DNA from: a bacterium
GTDB taxonomy: Bacteria > Patescibacteriota > Microgenomatia > UBA1400 > PJMF01
DNA: 18,983 bases
Direction: 5' to 3'
Assembly: GCA_900299155.1 (NCBI GenBank)
Contig: OMIS01000037.1
Coordinates: 1 to 18,983, forward strand
Part shown: positions 13,847 through 18,983 of the stretch, piece after piece
How the letters are laid out: each line of letters starts with the position of its first letter
Position numbering within the stretch: the first letter of the stretch is position 1
Notes under the pieces: model-generated
The model's database searches: none
Seen by the model: only the letters and a program-made list of their open reading frames with translations
Told to the model about the DNA's origin: nothing
Made by a program: the position numbers and the translations under genes

Positions 13847-14659
13847 ATGACTCACTATTTTATTTTATTTATTTACCAGCCTTTTTTTAATTTGCTTGTT
13901 TTCTTTTATTGGATGCTTGATTCTCTGACTCGTGGTCATGGGGATATGGGTATTGCAGTAATTTTACTGACTATTGTAATTCGCATATTGCTGTATCCAC
14001 TTTCTTTGGCAGAAGAAAAGTCTGAAACAGATCGTCATGAAATTACCGAGCAAATTAAACAAATTGAAGAAGAACATAGTGCTGACCCAATCGCGTATAG
14101 AGAAGCCAAAAAAGAGGTAATTAAAACCAATAAGCGGGTGCTTTTGGCTGAATCATTTAACTTGTTGGTACAGGTAGTGGTGGCGTTGATGCTGTGGAAA
14201 ATCTTTAGCTCTGGTTTGAAAGGAGAAGATTTTCATTTGTTATATCCGTTCATGCCAGACGTTAAAACACCGTTTAATCTTGTGTTTCTTGGTAAATTTG
14301 ATCTGACGCATGCTCCAATCAATAACTGGAAAATTGATTGGCATGCTATGCAGCTGAATATAATTCAGTCAAGTTTAATTTTTATCCTGGAAACAATTCT
14401 GATGTTGGGAGCAAAAACACCGGTTTCTAAAAAACAGTTTATACGGCTTCAGTTTATTCTACCGATAGTATCATTCTTTATATTTTTAGGTCTGCCTGCA
14501 GGAAAGAAAGTCTTTATTATTACCACATTGATCATTAGTATCATCTTGAACTCGATTAAAACAATTCGCTATCGTTTTAAAAAATATCGAGAAAAGGTAG
14601 AAGCTCAAGAAGCCGCTGCTGCAGATGGTCAAGAACAAGTGGTTGTGGATGTTAAGTAG
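13847..14659 (+). CDS. yidC: YidC/Oxa1-family membrane protein insertase
   Basis: YidC inserts and folds membrane proteins, with or without the Sec channel. The 270-residue protein starts with the family's YQPFFNLLVFFYWMLDSL (10-27), then a short loop and GDMGIAVILLTIVIRILLYP (32-51), in which Arg46 is the conserved groove arginine. A charged cytoplasmic hairpin follows (about 52-100; EITEQIKQIEEEHSADP), then further membrane helices at about 104-122, 170-187, 200-216 and 222-238. The basic C-terminal tail (IRYRFKKYREK) ends in an Ala/Glu-rich stretch. It lacks the large periplasmic domain of proteobacterial YidC, like Gram-positive versions. rnpA and rpmH, its usual neighbours, are absent. 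Confidence 0.88.
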   Translation: MTHYFILFIYQPFFNLLVFFYWMLDSLTRGHGDMGIAVILLTIVIRILLYPLSLAEEKSETDRHEITEQIKQIEEEHSADPIAYREAKKEVIKTNKRVLLAESFNLLVQVVVALMLWKIFSSGLKGEDFHLLYPFMPDVKTPFNLVFLGKFDLTHAPINNWKIDWHAMQLNIIQSSLIFILETILMLGAKTPVSKKQFIRLQFILPIVSFFIFLGLPAGKKVFIITTLIISIILNSIKTIRYRFKKYREKVEAQEAAAADGQEQVVVDVK

Positions 14660-14733
14660 TCAGCTCATCGCAAAGCAGAATTATTTTTTTTGCGCCCAAG
14701 TGACGGCAAACCTACAGATCTGCCTGTGCCACT

Positions 14734-14763
14734 TTTCACTTTTCTGTTCTTTTGAGGTACAAT
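14734..14763 (+). promoter_or_regulatory. Candidate promoter of the SPFH gene
   Basis: TACAAT (14758-14763) is a good -10; the -35, TTTCAC (14734-14739, 18-base spacing), is weak. A ribosome site, AAGGA (14773-14777), follows, 5 bases before the ATG. Confidence 0.5.
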
Positions 14764-14782
14764 AGAGGGGTTAAGGATTTCT

Positions 14783-15427
14783 ATGGAATTTGATAAATTA
14801 GTGGTTTCCTTCTTGGTTGACGAAGTTGTGGGAGGATTCTTTATTTCAGTGCCACCTGGCCACGTCGCTTGTGTGTATGATCGTGGAAGAGGAGTGTTAA
14901 ATAAAGTCTGGGGACCAGGCCTGCATTTTAAGATCCCATTCTGGCAAGTTGCCAAGTTATTTAATGCACAAATCCTCGAGTACTCCATTCGTGAAGGCTT
15001 TGAGTTTATCCCAAATAAAGAAGCTTTAGGCGATACCCCAGTCTTAACCACAACCTATGATGGGGAAGATATTGAAGTAGAAGGTTCTGTACTTTTTAGA
15101 ATTGACAAAGCCAATGCTCCAGAAATGTGGGAAAACTTGGGAGAAAATGTGGTTTCTAAAGTCGTCCGTCCGATCTCTCGCAGTAGAATTGCTAGTGTAT
15201 TTGCAGATCTCACTCTAGATCAAATCAAGCAAAATCGCAGTAAAGTAGAAGCTCTTGTTCAAGATGAGTTAAATCAATACTTTTCAACGAGAGGTCTGAA
15301 CTGTGAAGGCTTTTTACTTTCCACGATTCGTCGCCAAAAAGATGGTCAAGCAGAGCTGATTGTTGAACATCCGCCAGTCATTGAAGGTCTTGCCTCCCCA
15401 CAAGTCCCGCCCTCATTGTCCCAATAA
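14783..15427 (+). CDS. SPFH/band 7 (prohibitin-like) protein
   Basis: SPFH proteins scaffold membrane microdomains and often control proteases. In 214 residues the N-terminal part is only mildly hydrophobic (VVGGFFISVPPGHVACVYDR), so it may attach as a re-entrant or peripheral anchor. The band 7 core follows: GVLNKVWGPGLHFKIPFWQV (36-55), then YDGEDIEVEGSVLFRID and VVRPISRSRIASVFADLTLD, matching prohibitin/stomatin order. The usual long C-terminal coiled coil is missing; the protein ends with a Pro-rich tail (EHPPVIEG...VPPSLSQ), making it one of the short forms. It has its own promoter between yidC and groES, and no NfeD partner is adjacent. Confidence 0.8.
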   Translation: MEFDKLVVSFLVDEVVGGFFISVPPGHVACVYDRGRGVLNKVWGPGLHFKIPFWQVAKLFNAQILEYSIREGFEFIPNKEALGDTPVLTTTYDGEDIEVEGSVLFRIDKANAPEMWENLGENVVSKVVRPISRSRIASVFADLTLDQIKQNRSKVEALVQDELNQYFSTRGLNCEGFLLSTIRRQKDGQAELIVEHPPVIEGLASPQVPPSLSQ

Positions 15428-15441
15428 GTAGTACTTGCTTG

Positions 15442-15470
15442 TTGACAGTGTATTAGCAGTCTTTTATATT
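15442..15470 (+). promoter_or_regulatory. Promoter of groES-groEL
   Basis: A perfect TTGACA (15442-15447) and TATATT (15465-15470) are separated by 17 bases. The first CIRCE-like element overlaps the spacer and the -10, as expected for repression. Confidence 0.8.
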
Positions 15471-15479
15471 ATCTGCTGA
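15453..15479. promoter_or_regulatory. CIRCE-like operator 1 upstream of groES
   Basis: TTAGCA, 15 bases, TGCTGA: the hexamers and spacing are those of the HrcA operator CIRCE (TTAGCACTC-N9-GAGTGCTAA). The left half-site TTAGCAGTC matches 8 of 9; the right half is degenerate. It covers the -10 box. Confidence 0.6.
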
Positions 15480-15505
15480 TAGCAGCTGAAATAGTAGACT
15501 GCTAA
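15479..15505. promoter_or_regulatory. CIRCE-like operator 2 upstream of groES
   Basis: ATAGCA, 15 bases, TGCTAA, in tandem with the first copy 26 bp away and sharing base 15479. The right half-site GACTGCTAA matches CIRCE at 8 of 9; the left half is degenerate. It lies around and just past the expected transcription start. Confidence 0.55.
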
Positions 15506-15548
15506 AGGTACGTACTTTATAAAACTATACTCTAAAAAAAGGAGTTCT

Positions 15549-15854
15549 ATGTTTCAATCTTTTCCTGTATCACAAGTTAAACCGCTCCCAGGCTATGTTT
15601 TGGTAGAGCCTGCACAAAAGCAAACCAAGACTGCATCAGGGATTTATTTGCCAGATTCAGACACAGAAAAACCTCAACATGGTACCGTCGTGGCATGTGG
15701 TGACGCAGTGATGGATGATGGTGCGAAAATTGAGTGTCCAGTCAAAGCAAAAGACCAAGTTATCTACAAAAAATGGGGTGGTACCGAGTTTAAAATTGGT
15801 GACACAGAGTACCAGTTTTTGAAGTTTGATGACTTGCTCGCGGTCGTTAAATAA
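15549..15854 (+). CDS. groES: Co-chaperonin GroES
   Basis: GroES is the heptameric lid of the GroEL folding chamber. The 101 residues are full length: VKPLPGYVLVEPAQKQTKTA (10-29) with the mobile loop around TKTASGIYLPDSD, the roof region GTVVACGDAVMDDG and the C-terminal YQFLKFDDLLAVVK (like 'ylil.e.dILAvv'). An AAAGGAG ribosome site lies about 5 bases before the ATG. It is the first gene of the groES-groEL pair, controlled by the CIRCE-like sites. Confidence 0.96.
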   Translation: MFQSFPVSQVKPLPGYVLVEPAQKQTKTASGIYLPDSDTEKPQHGTVVACGDAVMDDGAKIECPVKAKDQVIYKKWGGTEFKIGDTEYQFLKFDDLLAVVK

Positions 15855-15865
15855 GTTTTTGTACA

Positions 15866-15909
15866 GGGCGCTGCTTGAGAAAGCTTCCGCAAGCAGGATA
15901 CATACGCCC
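15866..15909 (+). other. Stem-loop in the groES-groEL spacer
   Basis: CTGCTTG (15871-15877) pairs with CAAGCAG (15890-15896), and the flanking GGGCG (15866-15870) pairs with CGCCC (15905-15909) across an 8-base bulge. No T-tract follows, so it is more likely an RNA-processing or stability structure than a full terminator. Confidence 0.45.
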
Positions 15910-15966
15910 AGAATACGAAGCATACAAATTTTAGAAAAAAGAGATATAAAGATTTGAAAGGAATAT

Positions 15967-17586
15967 ATGCCAGCAAAACAATTAGCTTTTGGTGATGATG
16001 CAAGACAAAAAATGCTTGCAGGTATTACAAAACTTGCCAACGCAGTCACAACTACATTGGGTCCAAAAGGCCGCAACGTAGCAATTGATAAACCATGGGG
16101 TGCACCAACGGTGCTGCATGATGGTGTGAGTGTTGCTAAAGAAATCACTTTAGAAGACAAATTTGAAAATATGGGTGCTCAGCTCGTTAAAGAAGCTGCA
16201 AGTAAAACCAACGATGCAGCAGGAGATGGTACTACTACTGCAACATTGCTCGCACAGCAAATTGCTACAAAAGGTATGAAGTACGTCACTGCAGGTGTGA
16301 ATCCAATGCTGATGAAGCGTGGTATGGATACGGCAGTTGAAGCAGTCGTGGCTGAGATCCGCCGCCTGGCAAAACCAGTCAAGGAATCAGATTGGGAAAA
16401 GGTAGCAACCATTTCCGCACAAAACGAAGTGATTGGTAAAAAAGTGGCAGAAGCTTTGAAGCTCGTTGGTAAAGATGGTGTCTTGGAAGTTGAAGAAGGC
16501 AAGACCATGGAAATTACCATCGACCACAAAAAAGGTATGATCTTGGATAAGGGCTATGCTTCAGCATATTTTGTCACCAATACTGACAGTATGGAAGCGG
16601 AGATCAAGAATCCATATATCTTGGTGACTGATCAAAAAATTACCAGCATTCAAGATTTATTGCCATTGCTTGAAGGCTTCATGAAGATCAGTAAAGATCT
16701 GGTGATCATTGCTGATGATATTGAAGGTGAAGCATTAACCACGATTGTTTTGAACAAACTACGTGGTGCATTCAATGTCCTGGCAGTTAAAGCTCCTGGA
16801 TTTGGCGATCGCAAGAAAGAGATGCTTCAGGATATTGCTATTCTGACTGGTGCTACCTTAATTACTCCAGAAGTTGGTCGCTCACTGAAAGATGCAGATG
16901 TGGAAGACCTTGGTCGTGCCGATATGGTGCGTTCCACCAAAGATGAAACAGTTGTGGTGGGCGGTAAGGGTTCTCAATCAGAAATTGATGGTCGTGTGTC
17001 ACAAATTGATGCACAAATTGAGAAGGCCACTTCAGATTTTGATAAGGAGAAGCTCAATGAGCGCAAAGCTAAACTCTCTGGTGGTGTCGCGGTTATCCAG
17101 GTCGGTGCTGCAAGTGAAACAGAGATGAAAAACCTCCAAGAGCGCGTCAAAGATGCTAAAGAAGCACTGAAAGCTGCGATTGATGAAGGTATCATCCCAG
17201 GTGGTGGTGTGACCTACATCCAAGCTGGAAAAGTCTTGAGTAAAATCAAGTCAAATAACTACGACGAAGAAGTCGGTGTGAACTTGATCAAGGAAGTTCT
17301 TGAGCAACCACTCCGCATGCTCGCTCGTAATTCTGGTGTGGATGAAGGTGAAGTGGTCTACAAGATTAAACAGCAAGATGAACCAGGTTTTGGCTTTAAC
17401 GTCATCACCAATGAATATGGTGACATGCTCAAAGCTGGTGTGATCGAACCTGCCAAAGTAGCGACTTCAGCTTTGAAGTTCTCTACTTCTGTAGGGTCCA
17501 TGATCCTGACCACTGACTGCTTGGTCACTGATGTCCCAGAAGACAAAAAAGCAGCAGCTGCGCCAGATATGGGCGGTATGATGTAG
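15967..17586 (+). CDS. groEL: Chaperonin GroEL
   Basis: GroEL is the ATP-driven folding chamber. The 539-residue product is close to the usual ~545 and is highly conserved. Seen are TTLGPKGRNVAIDKPWGAPT, the ATPase segment NDAAGDGTTTATLLAQ with its catalytic-loop Asp (GDGTTT), the apical domain (about 190-370; ILVTDQKITSIQDLLPLLE and KAPGFGDRKKEMLQDIAIL), GIIPGGGVTYIQA in the equatorial domain and the Gly-Met tail (PDMGGMM). AAAGGA lies 4 bases before the ATG. It shares its transcript with groES across a 112-base spacer containing a stem-loop. Confidence 0.98.
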   Translation: MPAKQLAFGDDARQKMLAGITKLANAVTTTLGPKGRNVAIDKPWGAPTVLHDGVSVAKEITLEDKFENMGAQLVKEAASKTNDAAGDGTTTATLLAQQIATKGMKYVTAGVNPMLMKRGMDTAVEAVVAEIRRLAKPVKESDWEKVATISAQNEVIGKKVAEALKLVGKDGVLEVEEGKTMEITIDHKKGMILDKGYASAYFVTNTDSMEAEIKNPYILVTDQKITSIQDLLPLLEGFMKISKDLVIIADDIEGEALTTIVLNKLRGAFNVLAVKAPGFGDRKKEMLQDIAILTGATLITPEVGRSLKDADVEDLGRADMVRSTKDETVVVGGKGSQSEIDGRVSQIDAQIEKATSDFDKEKLNERKAKLSGGVAVIQVGAASETEMKNLQERVKDAKEALKAAIDEGIIPGGGVTYIQAGKVLSKIKSNNYDEEVGVNLIKEVLEQPLRMLARNSGVDEGEVVYKIKQQDEPGFGFNVITNEYGDMLKAGVIEPAKVATSALKFSTSVGSMILTTDCLVTDVPEDKKAAAAPDMGGMM

Positions 17587-17595
17587 TCGTGTGAG

Positions 17596-17618
17596 GGCAG
17601 CCAGACTAGGTTGCTGCC
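17596..17618 (+). other. First hairpin behind groEL
   Basis: GGCAGC (17596-17601) and GCTGCC (17613-17618) form a perfect 6-bp stem with an 11-base loop, starting 10 bases after the groEL stop. Confidence 0.4.
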
Positions 17619-17620
17619 AG

Positions 17621-17659
17621 CCAATAGTTGTACCGCATACAGCATTGGTACAACATTGG
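17621..17659 (+). other. Strong hairpin behind groEL
   Basis: CCAAT + GTTGTACC (17621-17634) pairs with GGTACAAC + ATTGG (17647-17659): 13 base pairs with a single bulged A at 17626 and a 12-base loop. No T-tract follows directly. Confidence 0.5.
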
Positions 17660-17684
17660 ACTACAACAAAAAATTGCAGTAAGA

Positions 17685-17712
17685 TAAACCTCCCCCTCAA
17701 AAGGGAGGTTTA
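17685..17712 (+). terminator. Probable groEL terminator
   Basis: TAAACCTCCC (17685-17694) and GGGAGGTTTA (17703-17712) form a perfect 10-bp stem with an 8-base loop. The T-rich part is inside the 3' arm, followed by TTGG. It ends 18 bases before the next ATG. Confidence 0.6.
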
Positions 17713-17730
17713 TTGGTAGAAAGGCATACT

Positions 17731-18075
17731 ATGGTACATACTGAGCTAGTTACTCCACACCAGGTTATCAAAACATTTATCTCTGAACACCGTGCAGTTT
17801 TAGGGATTACTCAAGATAAATTGAGAAAAAATGCTTTACTGAGAGAAGATCTAGGCCAAAACGAGATTGGAGCATTAGTTGTGGCGCTGTGTACAGCAGA
17901 GCCTGGGATGGCAGAGTGGTTAGAGCTGGAAGGACCTGTTGCGTTACCATTAATTACACTTGTACTAGAATTCATACAACAAGAGTCACGGCGTGCTGCT
18001 GATTCATACACTGCAACACTCAGAATTTTAGAAATTTACAAACAGCAGTTTGCGCAACAGTTAGCTGAAATATAA
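17731..18075 (+). CDS. Small acyl-carrier-protein-like protein lacking the attachment serine
   Basis: Identity is uncertain. From ATG 17731 (GAAAGG 7 bases upstream) there are 114 residues; an upstream TTG at 17713 lies next to the terminator hairpin and is less likely. The pattern VIKTFISEHRAVLGITQDKL, then LREDLGQNEIGALVVALC, then LELEGPVALPLITLVLEFI resembles an acyl carrier protein (helix I, the 'DLGxDSLxxVELVxxLE' helix, and the final 'TVxDxxxyI' helix). The serine that would take phosphopantetheine is Glu45, so it could not carry an acyl group. A helical C-terminal extension of about 30 residues follows (SRRAADSYTATLRILEIYKQ). It may be a structural relative or merely a chance resemblance. 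It is convergent with the next gene. Confidence 0.55.
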   Translation: MVHTELVTPHQVIKTFISEHRAVLGITQDKLRKNALLREDLGQNEIGALVVALCTAEPGMAEWLELEGPVALPLITLVLEFIQQESRRAADSYTATLRILEIYKQQFAQQLAEI

Positions 18076-18156
18076 TAGCTACTCGCGAGCATATCGGGTG
18101 TAGTGGCAGCCAACTAAGCGCAGCTTTATCTTGTATACCAATACAATTACAGTAGG

Positions 18157-18834
18157 TTAGATTCCTTCAGCCCGTCGTAAAACTGCATGAGCTTCATGTT
18201 CAGCTCCACCAATTTCTGTGGCAAGTGTAGGAGTAAGAACCAGCGTATCAGTAATAATTTGCCCTTGCTCGTTAATTCTCATATTTTTTAAGTGCATGAA
18301 GGCTGAAAAATGTACAGCTACTACACCGCGGACTGTTCCCGCTAGATGTTTTGGTTTAATTCTATCTAGAATGAATGTAGCAAGCATTTGAGCTGTATGA
18401 AGTGGGATTTGTGGATGATCAGTCTTTTTGTGTATTTTTCCATTTATTTCTGCACCTAGATTTGTAATAGATTGTAATACTAACTTCTCAAGATTACTGC
18501 CAGCACTAGTTTCAGCAGATGGCAATAATTCTTCTTGCAATCTCTCCATCTTAAGTAACTTCTTTTTTAACACTTCCGCAAGGAAAGTATAATTTTCTGC
18601 TACTGCTTCAGTATATAACTTAGAAAGTTGCAAGTAAGTAGGTCGTAAACTTGCGGCAAATCGTAATAGTAAATGAGCCTGGTCATTAGGTACTCCAAAC
18701 TTTTCTTTCAAAGTTATAGCATATGCATTTTCTAAGGTAACTATATCCTTGTTTGACAACATTAATTGTGCATAATAAAACTCATTTATAACTTGATATG
18801 CTTGCTCAAATTTTTCATAGAGCGGGATAAGCAT
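18157..18834 (-). CDS. Unrecognised helical protein, 5' end cut by the second IS
   Basis: I do not recognise it. From ATG 18834 it has 225 residues, mostly helical and charged, without signal peptide or membrane segment. A long helix-rich part (about 55-105; YLQLSKLYTEAVAENYTFLA) is followed by a more varied C-terminal half containing VRGVVAVHFSAFMHLKNM and INEQGQIITDTLVLTPTLAT. The frame remains open upstream of the ATG for 23 more codons (HDLSTAEEISIKLPHFVTLE) right up to the IS end at 18906, and this extension looks coding, so the true N-terminus has probably been lost to the insertion. No ribosome site is clear before 18834. Whether the remnant is expressed is unknown. Confidence 0.55.
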   Translation of the reverse strand: MLIPLYEKFEQAYQVINEFYYAQLMLSNKDIVTLENAYAITLKEKFGVPNDQAHLLLRFAASLRPTYLQLSKLYTEAVAENYTFLAEVLKKKLLKMERLQEELLPSAETSAGSNLEKLVLQSITNLGAEINGKIHKKTDHPQIPLHTAQMLATFILDRIKPKHLAGTVRGVVAVHFSAFMHLKNMRINEQGQIITDTLVLTPTLATEIGGAEHEAHAVLRRAEGI

Positions 18835-18905
18835 GGTAAATGCTTCTTCAAGTGTTACAAAATGGGGTAGCTTAATTGAGATTTCTTCTGCAGTGGATAA
18901 ATCAT

Positions 18906-18983
18906 GGGTCTTGTGACGTTTAGCACACGCTAGTGTGTTAATATGGTTGTAAGATCAATGAAAAATAGATATTGCAATAGATC
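18906..18983 (+). mobile_element. Second copy of the IS1595-like element, partial and inverted
   Basis: These 78 bases are identical to the reverse complement of 662-739: the terminal inverted repeat, the near-palindrome and the first codons of the transposase, here on plus (ATG at 18943). The element continues past the window end. Confidence 0.9.
18943..18983 (+). CDS. IS1595-family transposase, 5' part only
   Basis: The first 13 codons (MVVRSMKNRYCNR) are identical to the transposase at 16-702. The gene is cut by the window edge, so its completeness cannot be judged. Confidence 0.8.
   Translation, partial: MVVRSMKNRYCNR

Noticed and set aside
14669..14694. CGCAAA/TTTGCG pairing with a T run after yidC as a terminator
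   Set aside because: The T run lies inside the loop and 3' arm, the loop is 14 bases and the stem is only 6 bp.
14665..15051. Minus-strand frame of 128 residues overlapping the SPFH gene
   Set aside because: The plus-strand SPFH reading has clear family motifs, a promoter and a ribosome site; the opposite frame has low-complexity, unfamiliar sequence.
18131..18146. TTGTAT-ACCA-ATACAA hairpin between the convergent genes at the right end
   Set aside because: A 6-bp, AT-rich stem without a T-tract is too weak to call a terminator.
2..18983. Composite transposon bounded by the two IS copies
   Set aside because: The interior is housekeeping genes with no cargo or integration features; multicopy IS insertion or an assembly break explains it better.

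Overview
The window looks like core chromosome from a low-GC bacterium with a reduced, streamlined genome, most likely of the Candidate Phyla Radiation (Patescibacteria), possibly Microgenomates. This is inferred from very divergent F1 ATPase subunits, a DUF5667-like secreted/anchored protein, an archaeal-type CMP kinase, a cobalamin-dependent class II ribonucleotide reductase under NrdR, a TsaC-TsaE fusion, and short proteins with tight overlaps. TGA is used as a stop by several genes (atpF, atpC, the CPBP gene, the DUF5667 gene, tsaC-tsaE), so the standard bacterial code applies, not the TGA=Gly code of Gracilibacteria.

Layout. Positions 2-739 hold a complete IS1595-like insertion sequence (transposase on minus). 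It cuts the front off a two-helix membrane protein (open from 742). An F-type ATPase operon follows on plus: atpF, atpH, atpA, atpG, atpD (995-5724). A short atpC lies convergently on minus (5728-6027), separated from atpD by 3 bases. No subunit a gene or convincing subunit c gene is present. Next on plus come a CMP kinase-like gene, a CPBP protease-like gene, a DUF5667-like gene, then nrdR-nrdJ behind two NrdR boxes. On minus are tsaD and a tsaC-tsaE fusion (11133-13426). Divergent from these, on plus, are a small unknown gene and yidC, then an SPFH/band-7 gene, then groES-groEL behind two tandem CIRCE-like operators. Last are a small acyl-carrier-like gene (plus) and an unknown gene (minus) whose 5' end is cut by a second, inverted copy of the same IS (18906-18983, running off the window).

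Functionally the region is housekeeping: ATP synthesis/hydrolysis, nucleotide supply (CMP kinase, ribonucleotide reductase and its repressor), tRNA t6A modification (TsaC, TsaE and TsaD; TsaB is not here), membrane protein insertion, membrane organisation, and chaperonin folding with heat-shock-like control. No tRNA, rRNA, CRISPR array or phage genes were seen. No gene-free stretch exceeds about 200 bases. The most notable signals are regulatory (tandem CIRCE-like sites, the NrdR box pair, apparently leaderless promoters) and architectural (detached truncated epsilon, TsaC-TsaE fusion, IS copies at both ends).
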